From assembly GCF_022700675.1 (NCBI RefSeq), contig NZ_CP062182.1, positions 1,860,001 to 1,924,000 on the forward strand: 64,000 nucleotides of DNA, read 5' to 3'. Shown piece after piece: positions 1 to 10,007 of this stretch. Both the position numbers and the translations under genes were made by a program. This DNA comes from Acinetobacter sp. ASP199. GTDB lineage: Bacteria > Pseudomonadota > Gammaproteobacteria > Pseudomonadales > Moraxellaceae. The notes under the pieces were generated by a model. That model made no database searches, was not told where the DNA came from, and worked only from the letters and a program-made list of their open reading frames with translations. Each line of letters opens with the position of its first letter. Position 1 is the first letter of the stretch.

Positions 1-1251
1 TTCACTCGACAATTCCTGGAAACGACGGTCTGCCTTGATTGCCAGACTATCCAGTTCCAATGCCTGTTCGTTAAAACCTTTCAGACGTAGTCCATCTAAA
101 GTTTTCAAACGGGAAAGCGCCACATAGCCCTGTCCTTTTTCAAAAGTATGGCTCAGGTCAATTTCGGCAGCCTCCAAGGTCATCCCTTGTGATTTATGAA
201 TCGTAATTGCCCATGCTAGACGTAATGGAATCTGCTGGAAACTGGCAATGGTCTTACCGGCTTCATTGTCTACTGACCAGGTTTCTGGTTCGACCAGCAA
301 CATCGTCCCATCTGTGAGTTTGACTTTAGGCAATACACCAAATTCATCATCTTCTTCAAAGCCAATGACTTCACCCAAACTGCCATTGATATAGCCCAGG
401 TCAAAGTTATTTTTAACAAACATGACTTTGGCATGCTTTTTCAGCGTCAAGGTTTCTGGTGCACGCACTGAAGATTTCAGCGTTTCGATCAGCTTGTCAT
501 TGCCATCGCACTGAGCATCAAACTGGCGCGGTTCATTATCAATTTCATTTAAATGCCGGAAGTTAATACTGTCTACATCCATATTATGCGTATACAGACG
601 TGTATAGGTTTCGCCAATATTATGATGACGTGTTCCTTGCAAGGCACTTCGGTGTTCTGTATCAATCGCCTGCGCACGGATCGCATTGAGAATATCATTC
701 AGATAGTCATTGCCCTGACGGTGCTGTTCAGTCAGATAGCAGACGCGGAATTTAGCTTCAACCCAAGCATCTGACATAAAGCAGAATTTATCGCGGTTGC
801 GTTCATCATTTTTACCGACTGGAGGTAACTGAAAGAAATCACCAGCGACAATGATCTGAATGCCACCAAAAGCTTCATCAGATTCTTTGAAATACTTCAA
901 TACCTGATTAACCAGATTCAACTGCTTGGCATGCAGCATAGAAATCTCGTCAATAATCAGTACCTGCGCATTTTCCAGATGTTCTTTCAGATATTTGCGT
1001 TCTTTCATGCGCTTCAGGTCTTCTTCTGACAAGAAGTCCTTAATCCCGATACCGGCCCAGGTATGAATGGTCATGCCATTCATATGCGTTGCCGCAATAC
1101 CTGTAGAGGCTGTAATCGCGACAGACACCTTACGCGCTTTTAAATAATTGATATATTGATTCAGGGTATAGGTTTTCCCTGCACCAGCCGAGCCTGTTAA
1201 AAATACATTTTCGCCCGCTTTAAGTAACTTAAGTGCAGTTTCCTGTTTCAT
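1..1251 (-). CDS. PIF1/RecD-like ATP-dependent DNA helicase (partial)
   Basis: The reading frame starts at the ATG at 1249-1251 and is open for 417 codons to the window edge, so the C-terminus is missing. The N-terminus has a Walker A motif (GSAGAGKT, about residues 19-26). It is followed by a Walker B/DEXD-type motif (LIIDEISML), a motif III-like stretch (VAGDFFQLPPV) and, near the edge, a UvrD_C_2-type motif (ITIHKSQGMTLE then GYVALSRLKTLDGL). This motif order is that of PIF1/RecD-like superfamily 1 helicases. Such enzymes unwind DNA 5' to 3' in repair or replication; the precise role here is unknown. The next gene downstream in the same direction lies outside the window. Family confidence is high, function is inferred. 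Confidence 0.9.
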   Translation of the reverse strand, partial: MKQETALKLLKAGENVFLTGSAGAGKTYTLNQYINYLKARKVSVAITASTGIAATHMNGMTIHTWAGIGIKDFLSEEDLKRMKERKYLKEHLENAQVLIIDEISMLHAKQLNLVNQVLKYFKESDEAFGGIQIIVAGDFFQLPPVGKNDERNRDKFCFMSDAWVEAKFRVCYLTEQHRQGNDYLNDILNAIRAQAIDTEHRSALQGTRHHNIGETYTRLYTHNMDVDSINFRHLNEIDNEPRQFDAQCDGNDKLIETLKSSVRAPETLTLKKHAKVMFVKNNFDLGYINGSLGEVIGFEEDDEFGVLPKVKLTDGTMLLVEPETWSVDNEAGKTIASFQQIPLRLAWAITIHKSQGMTLEAAEIDLSHTFEKGQGYVALSRLKTLDGLRLKGFNEQALELDSLAIKADRRFQELSSE

Positions 1252-1304
1252 ATGACCTATACCGTGAAAGAACGGCTATAGCCTAACGACTTTTCCGGCA
1301 AAAG

Positions 1305-3350
1305 TTAAGTATTCAGGTTTAATTCAGCATCTATACACGACGTATGCAGTCGCCTGTTAAACCAAGTGGTGAAATGAATCGCCATATCAATATATTGCGG
1401 ATCTGCTTTCTGGTTATTGGGATATTCCAGCTGATCAAAAATAATTTCCTGGTCCCGTACATAACAACCCAAGAGCATTGGCGCAGATAATTCTGCGTGA
1501 CTGACATGAAAGGCGACATATTCTCCTTCTATAATCCGCTGTGCATAACTAGCGGCCAGACAGTTCTGAAAAATCCGGGCTTCCTCAATAAGCTGATCTA
1601 TATTTTTCAGCTCTTCAAATTTCCAGTCAAAATAATAGAGACTTGCTTCATTGCTCAGACTTTTCCAGTCCTTAAGTGCAAAGTCCTTTTTCAGTCGGGC
1701 AATAATTTCCTGCTTCTGAATCTGATCATGCCAGGCAATTGCCTGGATAAATAAACCTTTCCAGGTCAGGCTTTTTGGAATGTCCTTATGCATGGCAAAA
1801 TACTCTGCCAGATAGTCACGTACATAACTGTCAAAGATTAATTCACGCACAGTGGCATCTTGCAGATAGAACAGCTGCCGAAACTCAGTCAATTGAATCT
1901 GATAACGCTGCAGTTCGATATAAAAATCGCGGTTCTGCTGAGTGGATGGCCGGATATATTGCTGCACCGCTTCAGGTAAATGTACAGTCGCCTTATGTAA
2001 ATGCTGCATAAACGCCTGCATGACCCGGCTTAAGCCCATATAAACCTTCTTGATCGCGCAGTCATCCATCTTGACCACTTCGCGCATCAGGCCGATCCAC
2101 TCCTCCAGATACAAAATTGAAGGACTGATAGCGATACGCTGGTCATCAATCGCCTGACGTGTTCCTTTTAATACTACGGATTTGTTATCCGGATGCGTGA
2201 ACCATTTATGCTGTATGGCATGCTGATGCACACTATGAATAAATAACCGCGCCGAAGCATATTGAAAATATTGCAAGGTCGCCAGCAGCACCTGCGGATG
2301 TATCTGATGCGTATCCAGGAAACTGATCGCCGTGACTGCAACGCGTACACTGCTGTGCTGGATATTCGCGCTAATCCAGTCCAATACTTCAGCAGACTGC
2401 TTGAACAGCCAGTTAATCGCCCGATTACAGTCGAACAATGGCAGTTTCGCGACTTTTTTCTGCCATAACTGATGATTATTTTCCAGGAAATGCTTCTTGC
2501 TCAGCAGATCATCCCGTTCCCACGTATCACGGTTCATCAAACGCACGAAGCCCAGCATATGACTATGCTCCAAGGCATGCCTGAACAGGAGCTCAATGTC
2601 GTTTACATGATCATTGAGCTCATGCAGATTAAAGCGTTCCTCAAAGGATAAGCTCATAATGCGGTAGATTGCGGGATGCAAAAATTGTGCTGCACTAAAA
2701 CAGAATTCATCCAGACTATGCATGAGCCCTTGAAACGAAAGAAAGTCAGCGGGCGCTAAATATTCTAAGGAAAAAATCTTCTGCATCTGCTGTAAGATGC
2801 TTTGAGGGAGTTCTTGTCCATACAAGACATACTCACTCATTACTGGCAAGGTATACAGACCAGCTCTTCTCATCAGGTGATCAATGATTTCTGCCTGCAC
2901 AATGGAAAGCTGCTGCAAGAATTTCAGCACACGCGCAGGTCCATTGACCCATTGATAGACCTGTTCGATCAGCAGCTTACGTAGCTGTTGCGCTTTATCA
3001 CGCAAAAACAGGGAATGCTGGGGTTTTAAATCACCTGTCAGGAAATAGATATCCTGTAAAAAGAACTCTTCCAAAGCTTCTGACTTATGCTGCTGCACAC
3101 TGAAATGTGGTTCCGCCAGCAATTGAGCCGTGCCTTGCTGAATGTGCTGAGGCGTATGCAGCTGAATATGAAACAGGTCATTTGCCAAGACGATCCGATA
3201 TTGCTCATGATCCAGCTTAAACATATTCTGGGTGTTTAAATCCCCCAAAATGCCCCACTGATCCTGATAAATCTCATGCAAGCAATCCGAAATACGAAGC
3301 AACTGCCTGGCGAGCTGTTGATACTGCGGTACTAAACTCTCCTGTTCCAT
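1305..3350 (-). CDS. PcfJ-like domain protein of unknown function
   Basis: A 681-residue soluble protein with no signal peptide or membrane segment. Most of it is alpha-helical and unfamiliar. The C-terminal 110 residues look like a PcfJ-type domain: a conserved Asn-Cys (EARIFQNCLAASYAQ), then a strand pair with Gly-Glu-Tyr, then an Asp-Gln/Asn-rich motif (IIFDQLEYPNNQKADP). PcfJ-like proteins occur on plasmids and chromosomes and have no settled function. It ends 53 bp before the start of the helicase gene and has the same orientation, so co-transcription is plausible. The domain call rests on motif resemblance only. Confidence 0.6.
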   Translation of the reverse strand: MEQESLVPQYQQLARQLLRISDCLHEIYQDQWGILGDLNTQNMFKLDHEQYRIVLANDLFHIQLHTPQHIQQGTAQLLAEPHFSVQQHKSEALEEFFLQDIYFLTGDLKPQHSLFLRDKAQQLRKLLIEQVYQWVNGPARVLKFLQQLSIVQAEIIDHLMRRAGLYTLPVMSEYVLYGQELPQSILQQMQKIFSLEYLAPADFLSFQGLMHSLDEFCFSAAQFLHPAIYRIMSLSFEERFNLHELNDHVNDIELLFRHALEHSHMLGFVRLMNRDTWERDDLLSKKHFLENNHQLWQKKVAKLPLFDCNRAINWLFKQSAEVLDWISANIQHSSVRVAVTAISFLDTHQIHPQVLLATLQYFQYASARLFIHSVHQHAIQHKWFTHPDNKSVVLKGTRQAIDDQRIAISPSILYLEEWIGLMREVVKMDDCAIKKVYMGLSRVMQAFMQHLHKATVHLPEAVQQYIRPSTQQNRDFYIELQRYQIQLTEFRQLFYLQDATVRELIFDSYVRDYLAEYFAMHKDIPKSLTWKGLFIQAIAWHDQIQKQEIIARLKKDFALKDWKSLSNEASLYYFDWKFEELKNIDQLIEEARIFQNCLAASYAQRIIEGEYVAFHVSHAELSAPMLLGCYVRDQEIIFDQLEYPNNQKADPQYIDMAIHFTTWFNRRLHTSCIDAELNLNT

Positions 3351-3507
3351 ACACGCACCTAAAATGGACTATGAACTCATTTAAGCATATTCAAGTCATC
3401 TGACCCACACCAGTAAAGTAGCTCATATAGAAAAATTATTCACAAAATAAAATAAATCAGATAAACAGCTCGCATTTAAACCCAGCTCATTTTTATTTTA
3501 TGAGGAT

Positions 3508-4260
3508 TTAGGCGGTAGCTCGGATAGTTTTTAATTCTTCGATTGCATGATAGATCTGGTGCTGAATCTGATCACGGAAAAGTGTCATATCCTCTTGGCT
3601 TTGGAGATTAGAAATAGATAAAGCTGGCTGGAACTGAAAATAAAAAGGTAAACGCTTGGGAAACAGATTTTTCGGCAAAGAAGGAATGACATCACCCTTA
3701 CGCAAGAGTTTATTCAGTGCAGGTACTTTGAGTAATTTCTGAAAATATTTATTTTCCACGACCTGACGGGCATCAAAGCCAATGTCAAAAATTTCATCAC
3801 CGCCCAGGGCAGCAAACGGTACGATATCGTAGTCAAATTCTTGCGCCAGCTTTAAAAAGCCATAACGCTGTTTCCAGATCAACTGATACTGTTCGCCTTC
3901 GCGTTTCAGTACCTCTCGTCCTCCACCCGGGAAAACCAGAATCGAATAGCCCTGACGCATAACTTCGCGTACATATTCCTGCACACCATCAATCGCACCA
4001 AACTTCCTGAAGATTTCACGCCAGAGCGGAATATAAAAGTGGCTGTGGTCCGCAATACTGACCACAGCCACTTTGTGTTCGTTGTACAGGTAATCAATGA
4101 TCATGGGGGAATCAAACACCCCGTAAATTGAATGATTACCGACATACATTGCAGGTCGCGAAGCATCGATATGCTCAGCACCGAAAAAGGTCGGCGTGAA
4201 ATACAGTTTGGACAACCCGCTTAAGCGTTTGATCCAGGCCGCATCATGCTGAACCTGCAA
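3508..4260 (-). CDS. PlsC-like (lyso)phospholipid acyltransferase family protein
   Basis: 250 residues. The acyltransferase block is seen as GNHSIYGVFDSP (an NH-x4-D variant of the HX4D motif, about residues 42-53). A later FPGGGREVLK stretch corresponds to the glycine-rich phosphate-binding block. Members transfer acyl chains to lysophospholipids or glycerol lipids at the membrane. The start is a TTG at 4260, preceded by GGAG eight bases upstream; no ATG is available before the HX4D-like motif. It lies 15 bp downstream of the FabH-type gene, so the pair probably forms one transcript in lipid synthesis. The exact substrate cannot be read from the sequence. The catalytic His is kept (GNH) within the usual spacing. 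Confidence 0.8.
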   Translation of the reverse strand: MQVQHDAAWIKRLSGLSKLYFTPTFFGAEHIDASRPAMYVGNHSIYGVFDSPMIIDYLYNEHKVAVVSIADHSHFYIPLWREIFRKFGAIDGVQEYVREVMRQGYSILVFPGGGREVLKREGEQYQLIWKQRYGFLKLAQEFDYDIVPFAALGGDEIFDIGFDARQVVENKYFQKLLKVPALNKLLRKGDVIPSLPKNLFPKRLPFYFQFQPALSISNLQSQEDMTLFRDQIQHQIYHAIEELKTIRATA

Positions 4261-4275
4261 GATGTCTACTCCAGC

Positions 4276-5388
4276 TTAAGCGACGTGCTTTTTCACCAGG
4301 ATTGAGCCTACAGAGTAGCCCGCACCGAATGAACATAACACGCCATATTCGCCATCATTCACTTCATGTGCCGTACGGTGCAAGGCAATGATGACACCTG
4401 CTGAAGACGTATTTGCGAACTCGTCCAGAATCAATGGAACCAGTTCTGACTTCGCGTGTTCTTTGCCCACGATCAGTTTCAGAATCAGTTCATTCATGTT
4501 CACGTTAGCCTGGTGTAACCAGAAACGTTTTACATTAGTCGGTTCAATCTGGTTCTTTTCCAGCTGCTTGGTGATCATCTTCGCAACCAGTGGACAAACT
4601 TCCTTGAACACCTTACGACCGTCTTGACGGAAACGGTTGTTGTCGATATCAGCATCCACTTCGCTTAGGTTCAGGTAACCAAAATTGTTGCGAATGTTGT
4701 TAGAGAACTGGGTGAACAGTTCAATATCTTCAACTTCGAAACCAGTTTTAGTTTCAGTATCTTCAATGATTGAAGCAGTAGCGACATCACCAAAGATGAA
4801 GTGACAGTCACGTGAACGGAAATCGGTATGACCAGAAGTGATTTCAACATTTACTAACAATACGCGGCGCGCGCCAGACTTGATCGCATCAGCTGCCTGT
4901 TTGATCCCGAAAGTTGCTGCAGAACATGCCACGTTCATGTCATAGGCATAGCCTTGAATACCCAGAGCTGTCTGGATTTCAATGGCAAGCGCTGGATAAG
5001 CACGTTGAATATTCGAACATGAAAGAATCACAACATCGATGTCTTCTGCAGTCACGCCTGCATTTTCCATCGCCTGTTTCGCTGCAGCCACGCCCCACTC
5101 TGCCTGAATAGACAGTTCTTCATTAGAACGTTCATGCAGTAAAGGACGCAGACGTTTAGGATCCAGAATACCAGTTTTCTCAGCTACATAACGGCGTTTG
5201 ATGCCTGAAGCTTTTTCAATAAATTCTGCACTTGAACCACGCAATTCTTCAATTTCGCCCGCAGCGATTTTGTCAGCATTCTCGAGGTTATACTGTTCCA
5301 CATAAGCATTTAAACTTTCAACTAACTCTTCATTGGTAATGAAATCTGTTGGATGAAACAGACCAGTACCTGTAATGCGGATGCCCAT
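4276..5388 (-). CDS. beta-ketoacyl-ACP synthase III family protein (long FabH-like)
   Basis: 370 residues, longer than canonical FabH (about 320). The thiolase-fold triad is visible: Cys about 155 in [12 protein letters not shown], His in [12 protein letters not shown] and Asn in FANTSSAG. The extra length is mainly an N-terminal insertion before the SGIKRRYV motif. FabH-type enzymes condense an acyl-CoA with malonyl-ACP. From memory, long versions such as the Pseudomonas type take medium-chain acyl-CoA from beta-oxidation; that is inferred for this one. The ATG at 5388 has AGGAG eight bases upstream. The gene sits 30 bp after hrpA and 15 bp before the PlsC-like acyltransferase. Confidence 0.88.
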   Translation of the reverse strand: MGIRITGTGLFHPTDFITNEELVESLNAYVEQYNLENADKIAAGEIEELRGSSAEFIEKASGIKRRYVAEKTGILDPKRLRPLLHERSNEELSIQAEWGVAAAKQAMENAGVTAEDIDVVILSCSNIQRAYPALAIEIQTALGIQGYAYDMNVACSAATFGIKQAADAIKSGARRVLLVNVEITSGHTDFRSRDCHFIFGDVATASIIEDTETKTGFEVEDIELFTQFSNNIRNNFGYLNLSEVDADIDNNRFRQDGRKVFKEVCPLVAKMITKQLEKNQIEPTNVKRFWLHQANVNMNELILKLIVGKEHAKSELVPLILDEFANTSSAGVIIALHRTAHEVNDGEYGVLCSFGAGYSVGSILVKKHVA

Positions 5389-5418
5389 GTAAAACTCCTT
5401 TTAGAAATTACCTATATG

Positions 5419-8400
5419 TTAACTGATTCCAAGACGATCCCATACTTTTTGTAGGCGATTCGGAGAAACTGGTGCTTTAGTTTTCATCGGTTGTGAAAAT
5501 AAAGAGATCCGCAATTCCTCAACCATGAAATACAGTTCTTTCAGGCGAGCGTCATTTTTAAACTGGAACAATTTTTCCATCCAAGGGTCAATTTGATCAA
5601 TGGCAGAATCATCCCTTTGTAAATTATTTGGCAAACGGTCAAGACGCAAAATCAGTGCCTTGAGATAGCGTGGAAATTCAATCCATACATCCGCCGGTTT
5701 GGAATAAACAAAGTCAGCCAGATTCATTAAATCCAGTTGATCCTCAATGTCATCAATATTCTTGCCAAAGACAGAACCGTCTAAAACCAACAATTTCCGG
5801 CGTATTTCCTGCCACTGGGTATAAATATCGGTGATATCCCGTAAAGCAGTTTGACCATGAGTGAGGAAAGATTTTTTTACATCTTCTAACAACTTTTGGA
5901 ACTCTTGCACATTGACAGGAAGCTCTTTTATTGCCATCTGTAGTGTGGCATAAACTAACATTTGTTCCAGCTTGGCTTTATCACCCAATGGGGAATATGC
6001 CAATGCCAGTGGTTTAGAAATCTGTTTTTTCAGTTGGCGAATCAGATCACCTAGCTGCATATGCACCAGACGGATCACCCCGGCACGGTGCTGGCGAATG
6101 GCTTCAGCCTGATCATTAAAGGTCTGAATCACCACACCAGATTCATCTTTCTGTTCAAGCGTCGCAAAGTCTTTGGTGGGTACCAGTGCCTGATATTGTT
6201 TTACCACCACGCCTGTCACTTTTTGCGAAGCTTCAAATACAAAGCTTTCCGGGAAAGTCTTATATTCACCTTTCAGCTGTTTGACTGGGCTATGTGTTTC
6301 GGTACGGCAGCGGGCTTTTAACTCTTCCAGATCACGGCCCTGCTCAATTACACGACCTTTCTCATCAATCACCTTAATTAAAGGCAACAGATACTGCTCA
6401 ATGCGGTCCAGCGAAAAGTCCTTCTCGGCAATCTGTTCGCCGCGCAACTGAAACGCCAAGAAGCTAAAGATATGCTTTTGCAAATCTGTCGCATCAATAT
6501 GTGCTATCAGCTTACGTGCAGTATCCGGAATCGGTACCAGATTACGGCGTTTATCTTTTGGCAATGCCTTCAATAAAGCTTCGATCAGGTCCTGACGCCA
6601 GCCTGGAATTCCCCAGGACCAGAGATTTTCATCTACTTGAGGCAAAGCCTGTAACGGAATACGAACGGTCGCCCCATCTTCATCATGACTTGGGTCAAAA
6701 CGATAACTGGCTGCCAGACGTAATTCACCATTACGCAAATAGTCCGGGAACTGCTGTGTGGTCGGACGGTCATTCAACCATAATGCATCATCATCAATAA
6801 ACAGATATCGCGAATCCTGGGGCTCAACCGTAGCACGCCAGTCTTCAAAACTACGGCGACTTGCCACTTCTGGCGGTACTTTGGACGCATAGAACTGATA
6901 AATAGTTTCTTCATCCACCACCAGATCACGACGGCGCAGCTTGTCTTCCACCCGTTCCACTTCTTCAAGTTTGAGCATGTTATGCTTCAAGAACGGCGGC
7001 GTAATTCCCAGATTACCTGTGGTCAATGCATCACGCAGGAAGATTTCATGTGCAGCTTCCTGATCAACTTTCTCGTAATTGATCTGACGTTTCGGCTCAA
7101 TAACCAGACCAAACAGTGAAATCTGGTCATAGGCATTCACCACACCGGCTTTTTTAGACCAATGCGGTTCAAAGTAATGATGTTTGACCAGGTCACGTGC
7201 AGCGAGCAGAATCCATTCCGGTTCAATTTTGGCAAGCGTCCGTAAATAAACCTGTGAGGTTTCCACCATTTCAAAAGCCATCACCCAAGCGGTATTGGTC
7301 TTGTGTAAAGTGGATGCCGGGAATACACGCGCTTTCTGCTGACGCACCGCCATAAAGACATTACGTTCATCAGTCTTGTTGGCAATGAAAGACAGTAGGC
7401 CTGTTAGCAAGGCACGGTGCAGATTTTCATAGCTGGCTTTCTTTTCATTAAAGGACAGATTTAAGCCCTTTGCCAAATCCACCAGTTGCTCATGGGTTTT
7501 TTTCCATTCACGCAAGCGCAGCCAACTGAGGAAATGATTCCGGGCAAAGGTACGACGCTTATTTTCGCTCATATTTTCGCGATTGGCGTGCAAGGTTTCC
7601 CACAGTTTGATATAGAACAGGAAATCTGAATCTGCTTCACGGAACAGTGCGTGTTTTTGATCAGCCTGCATCTGCTTGTCGGCTGGACGTTCACGCGGAT
7701 CTTGCACCGCAAGTGCAGCAACAATCACCAGCACTTCATTCAAAACACCGAAGTGTGCCCCACCCAAAATCATCCGGGCTAAACGCGGATCAATTGGCAT
7801 TTTCGCCATTTGATAACCGATTTTGGTGAGGGAATCTCCCCCAACCCCTCTTTTCGAAAGAGGGGCTTTTTCTAGTCCCCCTTTATTAAAGGGGGATTCA
7901 GGGGGATTTGATTTTTTCTCAGCCAGTGCACCAAGCTCAATTAACAACTTTCGTCCATCATTCACTAGGCGATGATCGGGCGGCTCGATGAAATCAAAGT
8001 CTTCCAATGAGCCCAGTTTCAGACTCTGCATTTGCAGAATGACTGAGGCCAGATTAGTTCGCTTGATTTCCGGCTCAGTAAACTCAGGACGACTTAAAAA
8101 GTCTTCTTCTGAATATAGGCGAATGCAGACACCCGGCGCAATACGACCACAACGGCCTTTACGCTGATTCGCTGCGGCCTGGGAAATCGCTTCAATTGGC
8201 AAGCGCTGTACACGTGAGCGATAGTTATAACGCGAGATACGAGCAAAACCACTATCAATCACATAGCGAATATTCGGTACTGTCAGTGCAGTTTCTGCCA
8301 CGTTGGTCGCGATAATAATCCTTCGACCACCACCAGACGGATTAAAGATTTTTTGCTGTTCAGCTAAAGCCAATCGTGCATACAAACGCAAAACTTCAGT

Positions 8401-9351
8401 ATGTCGTGGACCATGCTTGATCAGGGTTTCCTGAAGCTCACGAATTTCCTGTTCAGTACTGGCAAAAATCAGGATATCGGCATGTTCAGGATGACCTTTC
8501 TCTTGTGCATCCTGAAAACATTCTTCTACAGCAGCTACGACTGCACGTGGCAGGTTTTCCTCAAAGTCATCAAATTCGTCGTCATCACTACCGCCAATCG
8601 TCATTTCAGAAATGGGACGATAACGCAGTTCAACCGGATAGCTACGGCCTTCAACTTCAAAGATTGGGGCACCATTAAAGTAGTTACTAAAGCGGTTTAC
8701 ATCCAGTGTTGCTGAGGTAATGATGACTTTCAGATCTTTACGACGAGGAAGTAACTGCTTTAGATAGCCCATGATAAAGTCGATGTTCAATGAACGTTCA
8801 TGTGCTTCATCGATAATAATGGTGTCATATTTGGTCAGAAAGCGGTCATTGGCCAGTTCAGCCAACAGAATACCATCTGTCATCAAACGAACCAGAGAAT
8901 CCTGAGAGCCCTGCTCATTAAAACGAACCTTAAAGGAAATTGACTCGCCGAGCTTTTCTCCAACTTCTTCTGCAATACGTTGCGATACACTACGCGCAGC
9001 CAGACGACGCGGCTGGGTATGGCCAATCAGGCCAGTCAGACCGCGTCCTGCCAGCATGGCGATTTGGGGTAACTGTGTGGTTTTACCGGAACCCGTTTCA
9101 CCTGCCACAATAATCACCTGGTGTTTTTGAATCGCTTCAATCAGTTTATCGGCATATTGGGTGACCGGAAGTTCCTGATTCAGCTTGATATTCGGAATAC
9201 GTTCAACGCGTTCCAGAACTTTTAAATGCGATTTTTCGAATAATTCTTGGTATTGTTTTTCATTGGCATCCTTACCCTTACGTAAACGATTTAAACGGTG
9301 GAGGTCACGTGCCATCACCCAGTTTTCGACATTTAAACCTTTCGCAGCCAA
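5419..9351 (-). CDS. hrpA: ATP-dependent RNA helicase HrpA (DEAH box)
   Basis: 1310 residues, about the family length. Walker A is GETGSGKTT, motif II is DEAH (IIDEAHERS), and motif III is SATLD. HrpA-type OB-fold and C-terminal domains follow. HrpA rescues stalled ribosomes and remodels RNA in the cytoplasm. Start choice is uncertain: TTG at 9351, GTG at 9318 or ATG at 9315. Stop codons just upstream of 9351 rule out a longer form. About 28 residues near 481-508 are an insertion. They read NPPESPFNKGG then APLSKRGVGG and are encoded by a palindromic repeat at 7829-7909. Flanking residues (ELGALAEK and LTKIGYQMAKMPIDPRLARM) match the family without a gap, so the insert is extra but in frame. 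Confidence 0.96.
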   Translation of the reverse strand: MAAKGLNVENWVMARDLHRLNRLRKGKDANEKQYQELFEKSHLKVLERVERIPNIKLNQELPVTQYADKLIEAIQKHQVIIVAGETGSGKTTQLPQIAMLAGRGLTGLIGHTQPRRLAARSVSQRIAEEVGEKLGESISFKVRFNEQGSQDSLVRLMTDGILLAELANDRFLTKYDTIIIDEAHERSLNIDFIMGYLKQLLPRRKDLKVIITSATLDVNRFSNYFNGAPIFEVEGRSYPVELRYRPISEMTIGGSDDDEFDDFEENLPRAVVAAVEECFQDAQEKGHPEHADILIFASTEQEIRELQETLIKHGPRHTEVLRLYARLALAEQQKIFNPSGGGRRIIIATNVAETALTVPNIRYVIDSGFARISRYNYRSRVQRLPIEAISQAAANQRKGRCGRIAPGVCIRLYSEEDFLSRPEFTEPEIKRTNLASVILQMQSLKLGSLEDFDFIEPPDHRLVNDGRKLLIELGALAEKKSNPPESPFNKGGLEKAPLSKRGVGGDSLTKIGYQMAKMPIDPRLARMILGGAHFGVLNEVLVIVAALAVQDPRERPADKQMQADQKHALFREADSDFLFYIKLWETLHANRENMSENKRRTFARNHFLSWLRLREWKKTHEQLVDLAKGLNLSFNEKKASYENLHRALLTGLLSFIANKTDERNVFMAVRQQKARVFPASTLHKTNTAWVMAFEMVETSQVYLRTLAKIEPEWILLAARDLVKHHYFEPHWSKKAGVVNAYDQISLFGLVIEPKRQINYEKVDQEAAHEIFLRDALTTGNLGITPPFLKHNMLKLEEVERVEDKLRRRDLVVDEETIYQFYASKVPPEVASRRSFEDWRATVEPQDSRYLFIDDDALWLNDRPTTQQFPDYLRNGELRLAASYRFDPSHDEDGATVRIPLQALPQVDENLWSWGIPGWRQDLIEALLKALPKDKRRNLVPIPDTARKLIAHIDATDLQKHIFSFLAFQLRGEQIAEKDFSLDRIEQYLLPLIKVIDEKGRVIEQGRDLEELKARCRTETHSPVKQLKGEYKTFPESFVFEASQKVTGVVVKQYQALVPTKDFATLEQKDESGVVIQTFNDQAEAIRQHRAGVIRLVHMQLGDLIRQLKKQISKPLALAYSPLGDKAKLEQMLVYATLQMAIKELPVNVQEFQKLLEDVKKSFLTHGQTALRDITDIYTQWQEIRRKLLVLDGSVFGKNIDDIEDQLDLMNLADFVYSKPADVWIEFPRYLKALILRLDRLPNNLQRDDSAIDQIDPWMEKLFQFKNDARLKELYFMVEELRISLFSQPMKTKAPVSPNRLQKVWDRLGIS
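7829..7909. repeat. palindromic repeat element inserted in frame within hrpA
   Basis: About 81 bp made of two hairpins in tandem. Hairpin 1 has arms CCCCTCTTT and AAAGAGGGG at 7845-7865. Hairpin 2 has arms CCCCCTTT and AAAGGGGG at 7877-7895. The outer parts (AATCTCCCCC on the left, GGGGGATTT on the right) are themselves an imperfect inverted repeat. C-run/G-run palindromes of this kind are a known class of dispersed bacterial repeat and are normally intergenic. Here the unit is translated in one open frame. Confidence 0.85.
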
Positions 9352-10007
9352 GTCAGCGCCCTACAACTATTCTAAAACATACTATTCTACTCACTTTCAT
9401 GCATTTTCCCAATGTACTTATGCGCACTTCGAGAGTAATTCGGTTGCCGCAACGTGACTAAAATCTATGATTTAAATGCTTGCAAGGCGTAAAACTGATT
9501 TGTATTTTCAAAAATATTACACCTTAGAAACCAGATATCGAAATCCCTTGCTCAATATCATGAGTCATCCATCTCAAGTCAAAATTTTGCAATATATACT
9601 GAAACGCTTAGGCTATTTAATAATAACAACTTTGCTTAGGACTGATACAATTTACTTTTCACATATCACAAAACTACAAGATATTTATAAAATCAGGCGC
9701 TTCGAAGCCTTCACATTCTCAAATTAAATCAATTTATTTGAAAAAATAAGATTTTTTTAAGCTTTACCCTTGAATTTTGCCGTGTAAAACATCATGTTCT
9801 TATGCAGGTTGATGACCGAACAAGTTTTGTCATCCAGGCAGCTCTGGCTATGCCGAATGTACATAAAGATGACTTGGGTAAACTGGCAGTCAGTTACATA
9901 ATTCGGTTTTTCCGATTTTTGTAATGTAAAAATACCATTTTAGCTAAGACCCAAAGTTCGATACTCTTATTCAAAATTAAAGACTAACCTCAATCATGGA
10001 GACAATG
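9352..10007. other. intergenic region between hrpA and ahpC; no confident gene
   Basis: A divergent gap of 656 bp that must hold the promoters of hrpA and ahpC. A weak 40-codon frame (9802-9924, plus) reads like protein but has no ribosome binding site. An 83-codon frame at 9476-9727 is AT-rich and unconvincing. I see no RNA gene or clear operator. Confidence 0.5.

Noticed and set aside
9476..9727. 83-codon plus-strand frame between hrpA and ahpC
   Set aside because: AT-rich composition, no ribosome binding site and no recognisable protein pattern.
9802..9924. 40-codon frame upstream of ahpC that reads like protein (MQVDDRTSFVIQAALAMPN)
   Set aside because: No ribosome binding site and very short; it may be an old remnant, but I cannot support it as a gene.
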